Source: Cryptomeria japonica
Taxonomy: Eukaryota; Streptophyta; Pinopsida; Cupressales; Cupressaceae
DNA: 64,000 nucleotides
NCBI RefSeq assembly: GCF_030272615.1
Contig: NC_081409.1
Location: 914,674,340-914,738,339 of the forward strand
Direction: 5' to 3'
The notes under the pieces are model-generated. The model searched no databases and was not told where the DNA came from. It was given only the letters and a program-made list of their open reading frames with translations. The translations under genes and the position numbers were made by a program. This document shows positions 38,246-49,599 of the stretch, in pieces (positions within the stretch are counted from its first letter, which is position 1; each line of letters begins with the position of its first letter).

Positions 38246-38660
38246 GAGGAGAGATAACTCAATATATAGAGAGGGAGAGGGAGAGGGAGACCGTGAGAGA
38301 TATAAATAGATGGATATTCAGCAAGATAATGATAGAGAGAGAGAGAGGTAAATAAGGAGATAGAGGTAGAGAGGGGTGAGTGAGAAGTTAAGAGAGAGAA
38401 AAAGAGATAAAGTGTGTGAGAGAGGAGTTAGGAGAGACATAGATAGATAGATAGATAGACATGGAGGGGGAAATAAGGAGTCCGTGAATGAGTGAGAGAG
38501 ATATAGTGAGGGAGATAGATGTGTATAAATAGATAGAGGGAGAGAGAGAGAGGGAGATAAATAAAGTGCAAAGAGAAGTATCTTGAGATATAGAAAGAGG
38601 GAGAGAGGGGAATAGAAAGAGGGAGAGATAGGGATAGAGAGGAGAGGTAGATACATATAT
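37961..38660. repeat. GA-rich tract with long (GA)n
   Basis: Polypurine sequence with an uninterrupted (GA)n at about 38,156-38,241 and a short GATA run at 38,440-38,458. Open frames on the minus strand are Ser/Leu/Tyr/Ile artefacts. Confidence 0.95.
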
Positions 38661-39427
38661 ATAACTTGGGAAAGATAGAGGGGAGGAGGGGGATATTTAA
38701 AAATAATAATATTATTAAAATCAATAATTTTCTTAATATGTAATTAACTAATTATACATTATATTTATTATTTATTACATCCTATTATTTATCCATCAAG
38801 TCACCCATATGATTCAAATATTTTTGTGTGATACTGAGAAGGAATCCATCAAGAGTAATTGGAGTTTAAATTTATGAAAGATGGCATATTTGTGCATTTC
38901 ACGTGAATATTGAAAAATATAAACAACATATAAGCAACCCCTAATCCTTTCAGAGATTTATTTTAATTTGATAACTAAATATAGAATGGACAAAAAAAAC
39001 CTAACACATTTAAAGAAACAATATCTCATTATCAACTAAAAGGAAAAATATTAAATCAATTTTAATTAATTCATATTATATTTATCACTAGGGAAAATTA
39101 AATAAGACAAATAATTATAAATTAAATTAATTCTAATAACTTTGAATTATTATTTCTAATTTCATAAAAATACATAAATAATTAAAATAAACTACAAAGC
39201 TAAAATATATTAGAATCCAAATATTAATTAAATAATAATAATGAATAATAAACTTATCAAATTAATAAACAAGTGAATAAAGAAATAAAGTTAATTATTA
39301 ATTTTTTAGAACTAAAATATTAGTTAATATATACCCAAAATTTATAATTAATATAATTAGTACTATACAAACAAGATTGACATTGATTGAAAGATAAACT
39401 TAATATTAACAAAAAAAATATATTTTA
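38661..39427. other. AT-rich, no gene seen
   Basis: Dense AATTA/TTAAT words; no open frame of interest and no recognised repeat ends. Confidence 0.5.
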
Positions 39428-39993
39428 TTTTTTTCACGATAAATGCTTTTGACTGGAGCTATGAACCAATGGGGCCACAATGGGGGAACCCATCCCCGAG
39501 TACATTATCTTGAATGATGAGGTATTAATACCTCAATATTTTAATCTCACCTTATCACTATGTTCATCCTTATCACTCCATGCACACCTTATCTCTCCAC
39601 TCCTTATTTCTCCAATCAATCTCCTAATATCTCTCACTCCTTATCTCTCCACACCATCACTCCTTATGTCTCCTCCTCCTTATCTCTCCATGTGCCAGCC
39701 ACCTTATCTCTCTAAACTTCTCGTGCATCTACTCAGCCACCTTATCACTCCGCTCTGTGATCACCTTATTGATGTCTCATCTATTGTCAACATCCTCCTA
39801 CAACTAAGACACCACCAAACATCTCATTTGTTGCCATCCACCGTGGACATCTTAGTCTGTTTGGTATCAACACCAAATATGTCGGTTATTTTGCACAAAC
39901 ATGGCCCGAGTGCCTGCAGAGAAAGAGTCTCGAACTCGAGACCACCTAGTAACTAGGCTCGTGACAAAACCGTCACATTGTGGGGTGAACCCA
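39428..39993 (-). mobile_element. tRNA-derived SINE with an internal minisatellite
   Basis: On the minus strand the head reads ACCCCACAATGTGACGG, then box B-type GGTCTCGAGTTCGAGAC (39,928-39,944). The other end is GGTTCATAGCTCCAGTCAAA followed by an A-rich tail near 39,428. The head aligns with the SINE at about 40,650, and the tail with the SINE at 9,268. The middle, 39,545-39,765, holds about ten imperfect copies of CCTTATCTCTCCA. The SINE at 40,650 has the same word, as its complement, only once. The expansion explains the unusual length of about 560 bp. The open frame at 39,480-39,956 runs through it and is not a gene. Confidence 0.75.
39545..39765. repeat. CCTTATCTCTCCA minisatellite inside a SINE
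   Basis: About ten imperfect copies at irregular spacings of 14-38 bp. It appears to come from a single GGAGAGATAAGG word present in the unexpanded relative at about 40,755. Confidence 0.75.
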
Positions 39994-40061
39994 AGAAATA
40001 AAAAAATAATTATAATTGAAACGTAAATATAATTAAATTCTTAAATTCTATATATATACAT

Positions 40062-40134
40062 GCGCACACACACACACACACACACACATGCACACACACA
40101 TACATACATATATGTATATGTATATATACATACA

Positions 40135-40214
<80 letters not shown>
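40062..40214. repeat. Compound (CA)n/(CATA)n/(TA)n microsatellite
   Basis: (CA)n at 40,066-40,100, CATA repeats at 40,101-40,163, then (TA)n to 40,214. Confidence 0.95.
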
Positions 40215-40217
<3 letters not shown>

Positions 40218-41214
40218 AAAATTGATATTTTTATAATTATTTAAAATATAAAGTAAATATAAACTATAGACTTTTTGCTCAAAATTTTGAATTCTAAATG
40301 TTGATTGGTTCAATTAATTGAAAAATAGAATTAGATTCCTTACACATCTAAACCTACAAATGAAAACATGGTGGTATATATTGAAATTGTGAGAGTATTT
40401 GTGTAAGGGATTTTGTCCTTAGTCAAACCAATTGAGATGATTTAACAATTTTGACAAATTACACACTAATTACATATATCTCCTATATATATGTAACTAA
40501 AACTAAAGAGTAAAGTTAAGTAAAGCACTTTTAACCTTTATACGATGAAAATAATTTGATGAACTATACACAAAATTCAACTTGTCAACGGATATTACCT
40601 AAACATTATAAAGGGGAAATACAATTGAAACAATATGTGTTAAGATAGAGAGGATGACCCCACAACATAATGGTTAGTTGTGAGTCTCCTACATGGAAGG
40701 TCTTGGGTTCAAGTCTACACGGGCCCAATGTGTCCCACACACAGGTAGTGGAGAGATAAGGTGATGCCTGGGTGTGCGATTTGGCTTCAGCCCATTACCA
40801 ATCAAAATATATATATCAAATAATTAAATATACTTATGCACTTTAAAAAATTAAATAAAAACTATCAAATATGTATTTTTTTCAGTTTTATGATTCGAAA
40901 TACACGCATTTAGTATTTTGGTGAGTACGTTTGCACAACAATTATTTTTATTTTCTTTTTTGCTTGTACATATTCTACAAATGGTGGGCTTCCTTGAGTA
41001 CAATGTAATTAATGAAAAGATAAATATATCATTTTACACAAAGAAAATTTAATTTTTTACTCACTGTTTTTTATATGAGCCAATAGAAATAAAGAAAAAT
41101 GTTATTTTTATAATTATGTAAAATATAAAATAAATATAAACTATAGACTTTTTGCTCAAAATTTTTAATTATCAATGCTAATTGGTTCAACTAATTGAAA
41201 AATAGAACTAAATG
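40214..41214 (+). repeat. Direct repeat pair of ~122 bp
   Basis: The segment 40,214-40,336 recurs at 41,092-41,214 with scattered changes; both contain AAACTATAGACTTTTTGCTC and a following AATTGGTTCAA-type phrase. They are in the same orientation 878 bp apart and enclose a SINE. No TG/CA ends are seen, so a local duplication is as likely as an LTR pair. The rest of 40,337-41,583 shows no gene. Confidence 0.7.
40650..40812 (+). mobile_element. tRNA-derived SINE, short form
   Basis: Head GACCCCACAACATAATGG with a box A-type region (TAATGGTTAGTTGTG), box B GGTTCAAGTCTA at about 40,708-40,720, and an end CATTACCAATCAAA. It contains one GGAGAGATAAGG word. The end resembles that of the SINE at 9.5 kb (ATTACCGATCAAA). 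No clear TSD. Confidence 0.75.
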
Positions 41215-41583
41215 AATGCAATAATTCTGTTTTGGTAGAAACTAATAGTAATAAAGCATTGAGCAATTTTAGCACTAAGTGTATAGCTCTATTTGTTATC
41301 AATGATGATCCTTAAATTATTTTAATATAGATTGAAAACACATGAAATAGAGGCATGCATAGATAATGTGTAGTTCTAGTGTAAGGGTCTTGACCATGCT
41401 AATGTAAGGATTGTAGCCTTTGTGTTAAAGTCAATTTCCAAAGAAGTTTAAGACATATTATCATATGATCACTTTAAAAGACATAATCTTGGGATTTGTA
41501 AGGATTTTTATCTATCGAGGAGAGCTCGATATGAATATTGTCATATCATGTTTTCAATTTATTTGATAATTGCATCATATGAC

Positions 41584-42506
41584 TGTAGACACTTAAATTT
41601 GACTGATTAATTTAATCAGATCAAATCTCCTAAGTCGCTTGTATTAGTTGAATAACTCATATTATTCAATTAAAATCAAGTATCCCTTTTGGCTAAATTA
41701 ATTAAATGAAGCCATGCCCCATAGCCAAATTAATTAATTAATCTCGATTAATTAACCATTACCACTTTCTTCTAATCCTTGAATTAATTAATCAAATTAA
41801 TTAATTTCCCCTTTTCCATCCCTTTATTTGAATTCAATTCAAATATTCCTTTTAGTCACATTTCTTCTAGCTTTAACTACCCTTCTAACCTAACCCCTAG
41901 CCTAACCCATGGGTTCTAACCAACTCTATCCTCCCAACCAACCTTATCCTATCTTATCCTAACTTCCCCTCACATGTGTGTGCGCACACATGATTCCCCA
42001 ATTTCCTTAATATTAGGAAATTTGAACCTATTTTGGGTGGCTTCTTCCCAAAATAGACATGTGTCCTTGAGGACACATGTCAAGCCCCTTTGTGACATTT
42101 GTCCCTCTAAGGGACACATGGCCTCCTTTGGTGAGCCACTTGTCCTCATTCTTAAGATTTCCACTTTTTTCAAAAAAATCCTCTAGTTTTCATACAACCA
42201 CGCCATTATAATGTTGCATCTCCATCTCATCCTCTAAGCCATCTTTTCATTCTTTTGAATCTCATCTTCAAATCGCACATCATGGAGCAATATCGAGCAC
42301 CCGTCATGTCAATGAGCACACATCCAATCGCGGGATAATCAAATCAAGGAGTCAAATGAAGTTTTGCATATTGTTTTATGTCAATTATGCTTCTTTTTCT
42401 TTCTTTCTAACATCTTGATCTTGAGGTGTTTGAGCTAATTGTGTTTTCTTGGTTTTTATCATAGGTATTTCAATCTTTCGTATTCACGCACGATTTCCCT
42501 CACACA
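41584..42506 (+). mobile_element. LTR-like segment with hairpin cluster
   Basis: Begins TGTAGACACTTAAATTTG, matching TGTAGACACCTAAAATTG at 48,759, then an AT-rich AATTAATTAA zone, then five closely spaced inverted repeats at 41,973-42,119. A plausible end is the CACACA at 42,501-42,506. The two related starts suggest LTRs of one family in the same orientation. No TSD or primer-binding site confirms the ends. Open frames on both strands at 41,970-42,186 arise from the hairpins. Confidence 0.5.
41973..42119. repeat. Cluster of five inverted repeats
   Basis: In order: CATGTGTG/CACACATG (41,973-41,992), AATTTCCT/AGGAAATT (42,000-42,022), CTATTTTGGG/CCCAAAATAG (42,028-42,056), GACATGTGTCC/GGACACATGTC (42,056-42,081), and TGTCCCT/AGGGACA (42,100-42,116). 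The arms are perfect and the loops are 3-9 bp, with 4 bp for the first. Confidence 0.85.
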
Positions 42507-42629
42507 ATGACATGTTTTAGGAACCGGCTTAATAGATTGAAATATCCCAGACCAATTTATTTCAAATTTTCAATTACAAAGAGTAATGCAACACACATCC
42601 GTTAGGGTTAGCACTTAAACCAAAACGAT

Positions 42630-42935
42630 GCGGAAAACAACTCTAACCAAGAATGTACACCAGGATCCCGGGTTGGGCAAGGCGTGAGCATATGATCAGA
42701 GGGTCTTAAAGCATTCTGAAAGTAACTCTAACCAATCATGTGCCCAAGATGGACTAACATATGGTCAGAGGATCTTGGTGCATGTTGAAAGCAACTCTAA
42801 CCAAGAATGTGCCCAAGATGGACTAACATATGGTCAGAGGATCTTTACAATTACAACTGCTGAAAGGAAAACTCGACACCAAGCATGTGCTTTCAAACCC
42901 AGGGTGGGAATGGAGCTACCATATGGCAGAGATGC
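42630..42935 (+). repeat. Tandem repeat of ~70-88 bp, four units
   Basis: Units start near 42,634, 42,722, 42,791 and 42,867 with AACTCTAACCAA-type sequence. They contain ATGTGCCCAAGATGG and ATATGGTCAGAGGATCTT, and the last unit is diverged. They lie inside the presumed leader of the minus-strand LTR element whose LTR is at 43,377-44,406. The two frames at 42,775-43,238 have no recognised domain. Confidence 0.75.
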
Positions 42936-43345
42936 TAAGAACTTAGAAATGGAATTAAATGTAAATAACAAGCGTGAAATGAAAATGAGAAGAAATGCTG
43001 CCAGTACTACTGTTCAACTTACAATATGATAGTAAATGCTTGCCAAGATCATAGGATTAAGACTATACAATGTTGTAACAATATAGAAGGCTCTCCCGGG
43101 CTTACCAAAAATGATAAGTCCAAGAAATTCTACTCAAGGATCAATCTTAATATTCTAATTTATGACAAACCTGCACGTGAAATGTTTCATCCGCAACACA
43201 TGGAATCACTAAAATGCTCATTACTCTCTCAATACTAGTCCGAATGACCCAAAACCAAAAGCAATGGCTTCCTATGAAGGAGGCGACCCAACCAATACCA
43301 AGAAATTAGACATTAACCCAACAGATTATTTATCACGAACCCCAA

Positions 43346-43370
43346 GGCAATTCCCAGCAGTGACGCCAGG
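43346..43370 (-). other. Primer-binding-site-like sequence
   Basis: On the minus strand, TGGCGTCACTGCTGGG lies about 8 nt downstream of the LTR end. It resembles the tRNA-Asp-type primer-binding sites (TGGCGCCGTTGCCGGGG) of plant Gypsy elements, with several differences. Confidence 0.5.
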
Positions 43371-43376
43371 CAAGAA

Positions 43377-44406
43377 TGGCAATTCTTCTCTATAAAATAA
43401 AACACTTCATATTAGAATCTGCAAATTTGCACAAAGGAGCGCCCAGCCAAAACAAGAGGAAATATGCAATACCCAGAATGAATATGTTTTTATTTTGAAA
43501 TATATGAGTGAAACTACAAATCTGCCCTGCTAACCGTGACTCCCGAAAATGAAATGAAATGCAAATAACTGAACTTCAAGCACAACTCAAGCTACAATGC
43601 AATCCCCACTACAAACTCTCACAACTACACTAAATCACCACTAGTTGTTATCTTTCAAGCAAGAAGCAATGCCAAGGCTAGGAGGCATTCATTCCTCGAA
43701 GCAACCCCAATACCATTCCGGCAGAGTAACATTGCAATAGACATAAGATGCCAAATGAAGGGAAGAGGCCTCCATTTATAAGCTTAACAAGGGATCTCTA
43801 GAGGCTTCTAGAAAGTGTGCCCTAATTTCACATTTGAATTTTCCTCCAAGAGATGGCGCCACTTTTAAAAGCTTAATTAACCTTTATTTTAATTCACTTC
43901 TCTTCATAAAGTTGGCACCCCTTTTCATAAGCAAGATTTTAGACCTTAGGAAATATTAAATCCCTTCCATGATGTGTCCACCCTTGAAGACCACCTTTTA
44001 AAACAACTTGAAGTGATGAAGCTAGGCCAAGGGGTCAACTTTAAAATATAACATTATTTAAATGAAATGAACTTATCTCTCCAAAAACATCCCAAGGCCA
44101 AAAGTGACGAAGCCAACTGAACCAACTGAAGAAGAGAACCAACTATGTCGAAATAATCAGGACCACTGCCATAAATAGAATTTACTAAAAATAGTAAATT
44201 CCAAAAAGTGCTTGGAACGCAAAGCCGGACATACCATTGCGAAGCCCTTTGAAAACCCAGAAAGAATCCGCAATCCAAACTCTAATTCACGAGCAACAAC
44301 AAACTCCAAAATTAGAAACCCTAATTTCACCCATTGAGTAGCCTACGGATCTTTGAAATAGGCCATCGGTCAACTGAAACATTACGCCTGAGAAGGGGAC
44401 ATTACA
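43377..44406 (-). mobile_element. Gypsy-type 5' LTR (about 1,030 bp), element truncated
   Basis: Minus-strand start TGTAATGTCCCC and end GAAGAATTGCCA give TG...CA ends with TGTAAT/ATTGCCA-like inverted termini. A TATA-like TTATAAATGG lies near 43,775. The palindrome TTACTAAAAATAGTAA is at about 44,182. The primer-binding-site-like sequence follows. About 870 bp of leader without coding sequence remain downstream, and no matching 3' LTR is found, so the element is truncated. Superfamily assignment rests only on the primer site. Confidence 0.6.
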
Positions 44407-45010
44407 TAGATATATAATTAATAAAATTCTTGATTAAATGTAATATAATTATTATATTTAAATCAAATTTTGTGATAATTAACAAGGATTATGGAGACTA
44501 AATATGGGTTATTATGAATCATATTCTCAAATAAACCTAAAAAATAGGTTGTAATTTCATTTATACCAATGAAACAAAAAACTATCTGAAATTTATCCTC
44601 TTCCAATAAAAATTTAAATGGTTGCATATGCTCCCTAAAATTTAATAGAATACATAAACATATTTTTCAAATTTTCAAAAATTGATAGAGGAAGTAAAAA
44701 TCTTAACTTTTTTTTTTTTTCTCAAACAAAAACTTTATTTAAAAAAATATCAATTCTTTACCTCTTGAGGGGTAAGCCCAAATGTTAGCTTCTTTTTATT
44801 TTCTAAAAAGGTGTCCTTGCAATCATGTTGTTCCACTAATTTAGTATATGATGCATTTCTCCCTCAAAATAATAGGTTACCAATGAACAATTACATCACT
44901 TACTAAGATTTGTGTCCTGGATTGTATGAATTTGCGTAAAAAGGTTTTTCCACCAAGTTAAATGTATTTTTCAATATAACTTGTAAAATGATTACTATAG
45001 CCTAACATGC
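44407..45010 (-). other. Truncated interior of a Copia-like element, no coding
   Basis: On the minus strand this follows the primer-binding site of the LTR at 45,021. It is AT-rich, with a poly-T run at 44,708-44,720, and no gag or pol sequence can be read. Confidence 0.5.
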
Positions 45011-45020
45011 ACTAATACCA
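45011..45020 (-). other. Copia primer-binding site (initiator tRNA-Met type)
   Basis: Minus strand TGGTATTAGTGC starts directly after the LTR end. It differs at two positions from the classic TGGTATCAGAGC. Confidence 0.75.
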
Positions 45021-45523
45021 TGTTAGAAATTCGGATCAAGGATTCTAATTATTATAAAAAAGATATAAAATAAATGAATGAGAATCTTACATGCATAAAT
45101 GTACACATTACACAAGATATAGGTGGGGAAAACCCTAAATCGTACTAAAAAAAACCCCATGAAGCATCATTTTATTAAAATTCTTGCAAAATATAGTCTA
45201 TAACAAAATAGACTTGAACCTAAAGATAACCCTCCAATACTTCCACATGGCCAATAATAACTCTTGTGCATGGTGATACAACTCACTATATATATCCAAA
45301 CCCACACGCTTCTCAAATGAGAGAGAGACTCCTTAAATATAGGAAGAATGGTGGCTTCACTAGTCATATCTTTTCAATAATCCTCATTCATAAATAATTA
45401 ATAATATCATAACTATTAGATTATTAATTATTTCAAATGGGATATCTTTATAAAGCATATAATATATAAGGTTTTATAACCTTATATTAGAACATTATAT
45501 ATAAATAACATTATGTTCTAACA
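45021..45523 (-). mobile_element. Copia-like 5' LTR (503 bp)
   Basis: The termini are perfect 8-bp inverted repeats, TGTTAGAA and TTCTAACA. The primer-binding site abuts it on the 45,020 side, so the element reads on the minus strand. A TATATATA run at 45,288-45,295 is a possible promoter. No 3' LTR or polymerase is seen nearby; the element is truncated. Confidence 0.8.
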
Positions 45524-46206
45524 GTCTATCTCAATCATGCAACCAATTCAACATCGTATTTATCTCAATCGACTCTTAACAATTCTCAGTCATCTATTTC
45601 TTTTGTTGACCTCTTAATCTTGACTGTTCATCGAAATTCCAAAAATGTATTAAAAACAAAGGGGTGTCACTAGTTGGGCAATATCATATCATGTGCATTC
45701 ATATTGGGAGGTTTAATATCCCAAAATGAGGGTACAATATATTGCCTTGGTGAAAATAGGGGGGTTTATAATTCGAGCTATAAAAAAATGCAATATACGA
45801 AAATAGGGGAGCTTTTAATTCAGTTTGTGTATTGGGAGGGGGTAGAAAAAAAAGGATTCTAGGGTAATATTTTTTAAAAATAGTGGGATTCTTTAGTATG
45901 CCATGAACACATGTGATATAACCTAGGTTCACTAAGTGAAGCACTCGCAATAAAAACGAACTTGATCTCCTATCATCAACAACAATCTTCAAATTGTTGT
46001 GCTATCATGCTATAGGAAAGGTGCTATGATTCTAAGAGCCACCATCATATACAAAACAAGAAGGAGAAGAGAAATGGAGGCACTTGCATGAATTCAACAT
46101 TTCGGTTTGCATTTGGTTTATTGATGTATTGCTTTTGTTGAATTTGATTGCATTTGAGAATTTGGTAATAGATTTGGGTTTATGGTTGCTCATTTGGTCT
46201 ATTACA
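45524..46206. other. No gene seen
   Basis: Mixed sequence. The two overlapping frames at 45,674-45,992 have no recognised domain. Confidence 0.5.
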
Positions 46207-46335
46207 ATACGTACATATATATAAATACACACACATACACACATATACATATGTGTGTGTGTGTGTGTGTGTGTGTCTCAATACACACACACACATATAC
46301 ACATATGTATATGTATGTATGTACATGTTGAGGGA
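46207..46335. repeat. (CA)n/(GT)n/(ATGT)n microsatellite
   Basis: Adjacent CA and GT runs form a potential hairpin; open frames over it are artefacts. Confidence 0.95.
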
Positions 46336-46689
46336 TATTCTAGTCATATTTCTCTTGGTTACATTGTATCTTTCCTTATGCAAATATCTACTTGATAGGA
46401 TGTGTCCCTTACAATTTACTACTACTATGGAGGGCTTCTCTTCCCCTAGGAGCTCCACAACCTCTTTGTGGTAGTTTATGGTAGGACATCCTTGATTGTT
46501 CTGGCTCTAGTCGATCTCCTACTAACATCATACCCCCTTTCAAACGTTTTCTTGTCATCAAGACAACTCTACCCTTTTTGTGTTGAAAATGGATTTGTAT
46601 ATGCCTTTGAGATTAGCAAAAGTGTTATCCCATTGTACCTTAGCTTGCTACAAGAGTTGATTTTACACACTGATTGGCATTAAAAGGTC

Positions 46690-48540
46690 TTCGACTTCTA
46701 GAAGTATGGAAGGGATTTGGATCTGTTGTGCTAGTTTTTGTGCATCTTTGAGGAGACTAGTGATGTGTTCCAACCTTAAAATGACTACCTCCCTAAGCTA
46801 TTGGAATTCATTCCTTGGCTACACCCTCTAATCCTAAAATTTTTATAACTATAGATGTAAGGCCTCCCTCTATGCTCTCGTCTACCTATAGATATATCCA
46901 TTAACACATCATAAAATATAGCCACTTATAGGATTTGTAGCTCAATCTGGATCATCTGCGCTTTGAATTTTGTCGTGACTATGAGCTATTAGAGGCAAAA
47001 TTGATATAGGGAATTTTTATGTCCCCCGCTACGTTCTTCAAGGTATTGATATGTGGTTCTAATGTAGAGTAGGCAGTCGCACACTTTTTCCTTTCTTCAT
47101 CCATCTTAGTCTTTTGTAGCTCTACAAGTATACTCTACCTCATGGGGGTCTTCTATAGTTGTGCCATTTGGAGTACCCCATCCACCAAGAGCTTAATTTG
47201 TGTTACCAAGGGTTGGAAAGGATCCCCTTGTAGTTGATGACATTTATTCTAGATATCTTTAACAATATCTTCCAATTGCTTTGAATTATCTACATGTTGT
47301 TTTAAGATATCTTTTCTTGTTTTCTAGTGTAGGTCTCCCAATTGGAATTTTTGAAGAGAGAAAATATTGGAAAGGTCAACTTGGGAGCCAACCAGTTTTA
47401 ATTGGAGTAATTGAGGAGTAGCCACTAGTTGGATTTTCTTTTGTTTGGCAAAAAAGTCCTTGATGGACTACATAGGGAAAGTAGCAGAGGAGGAAGTTGT
47501 GCCAAAGGTATGTGAAGAAGATAGTAAATGTTGGTTCATGGGGTCTATATCAAAAGACGGTACCTCTTCATGTTTTTCTTCTTCTTCATTGATCTCTTGG
47601 AAGACTTTTCTAATATTTCTACTCAAATTTATTTGGTTATCTCTAGCTTCCCAAGCATTCATTTCCAAACCTTTCTTTTGACTATAGTTTTATAGTTTGT
47701 ATTTGTAGTAGCTTCTCCTTCTAGGCTTGAGGGGATGAGGGGACTACCTCCACAATAGCTACCTTTTTTATTCGTTCCAAGCTTCTTGTGTAGCTTGTTT
47801 GCTACTTGATTTAATGTGACAACTAGTGGGGTCGAGAGCCTATCAATGAGTTCCTCTAATGTGGTGATGGAAGCCATAATGTATCTAATATTTCTCTCTC
47901 AATGGTTACTTTGTTTGGTGTTACCATATCTTCAGAGATCTTGAATGTGTTTTCCAAAACCTCCCTCTAAAATAGCCCACTATATAATTGATCTTCATTC
48001 ATCAATGGTTCTATGTGTTCTTTATTTGATTGTTCTTTTTAATTTCTCTCTTCTTCTAAGGGGGATGTCTCCTTTTGTGCTTTTTGTTTCTTTCTTTTCT
48101 TTTTCTCTGTACTCGTCTGAAGGGGTGCCTCCAAGGCCTCTTCCACCAAAATTTCTCTTTGCAGTGGTGTATTTGGCAGTTTCCTGTTTTCTCTTCTTGA
48201 TCTCCCTTCCGATTGAGTGGATTCTACAAGTGACGCTCCTACATGTAGTCTCTTGCACCTCCATGGAGTATATATTTCTTAAGAATACCATGTTTCTCCT
48301 TTAATTTTTCTCAATTATTGTTAATTTTCTCCTTAGACTTCTTCTTAGCAATGTTATCCATGTACTCCAAGTAAGTGGTAAACATGTTTGCTTGCACATC
48401 TTTGGGGAGGTTGAATAGTGTTGTCAAATATGAGTCAATTTCTACATTTGTGACTTCATATAGGAACTTTGGAATCCAGGACGTCTTCGGTTCAATTTCC
48501 TCCATCAAATTGAAATTAGATGTGCATTGATTTCTCACAA
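46690..48540 (-). pseudogene. Decayed coding region of unknown family
   Basis: Successive minus-strand segments look protein-like but switch frame and carry stops. They are 48,538-48,311 (IPKFLYEVTN, LPKDVQANMF), 48,291-48,022 (Lys/Glu-rich), 47,877-47,659 (TTLEELIDRLSTPLVVTLNQ) and 47,668-47,468 (EINEEEEKHEEV). A further charged stretch runs down to about 46,690 with several stops (for example ATAYSTLEPHINTLKNVAGD). Composition suggests coiled coil in the later part. I do not recognise the family. A transposon-encoded structural protein and a degraded host gene are both possible. Coding origin is inferred from amino-acid texture only. Confidence 0.4.
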
Positions 48541-48758
48541 ATATCGAATTTTCTAGTCATAACTAGTCATGTAGAGGCTTTTTAGTGAACCAATCCTAGT
48601 TATGGCCTAAGATCTAGTTTAAATGAACAATTATGATGCTAACACAATGATAACGCAATCATATGCTAAGAGAAATGATGGGATAGATGGCATCAACATG
48701 ACATGATATTGGTGTCATCCTAGTACGAGTTGTAGAAGATGCTACTAGAAATAGTTTC

Positions 48759-49550
48759 TGTAGACACCTAAAATTGTCCTGTCTAATTAAATAAATATTC
48801 TTATTTTAAGCCCAATTCTTCTATTAATTAAATAAATCTTTATTTATTTAATTAATTCATTTATCCTCTTCTAGCCTTATTTCTCATTTAAATAAATACA
48901 TTTATTTATTTAAATTACCCTTTTCCTAAATTAAATAAATATCTTATTTATTTAATTGATCCCACTTCTTCTATTAATTAAATAAATATTTATTTATATA
49001 ATTAATTCATTAGCCTTTTCTACCCATGACATATGTCATTCATCTCTTAATTCTTACACTACCTACCCTCTCATTATTTTCTTATTTCATCTACCTACCC
49101 TCAATCCTAGCCGACCATTTATCTTTTACACCTCTCAATCCTATCCCTCCATTTCTTATAGTGTCTTCTATATAAGAGGATACTCTCTTTCATTATCAAC
49201 CCTATTCTACTACTAGCACTCCTCTCTCAAGCATTCAAGCATTCTAACTTTCATATGCCATCAAACCTACTTGCAACCACACTTTCGTTCTTTGTTGAGC
49301 TCTTGTGCACACATAAAATCCGAGACCAAATATATCAAGCAAGATCAATGGAGATAGGAAGAATGAAGATCCAAACCCTATTGGACATGTGATGGTATAA
49401 TCTTTGTGATTTTCTTGATTTTCATTTGTCTTAGGTAATCTTCATATGTTATGGTGGATCTTTGTTGTTGTTAGGCTAGGATTTTGTGGTTGAATTCATT
49501 TAGTCTTTCAATATTGTTGTTTCCATTTTTACCATAAACAATTTCAAATA
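48759..49550 (+). mobile_element. LTR-like segment related to the one at 41.6 kb
   Basis: Starts TGTAGACACCTAAAATTG, followed by AATTAAATAAAT-rich DNA and a perfect palindrome ATGACATATGTCAT near 49,026. A TATA-like CTATATAAGAGG lies near 49,169. The start and the order of parts agree with 41,584-42,506. The 3' end is not resolved. Confidence 0.5.
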
Positions 49551-49599
49551 CGATGGTTTGGTTAAAATGTATGAATGAATGATAGATTTTAATGACATC

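Noticed and set aside
41970-42186. Overlapping open frames on both strands
   Set aside because: They follow from the hairpin cluster, whose self-complementarity keeps both strands open.
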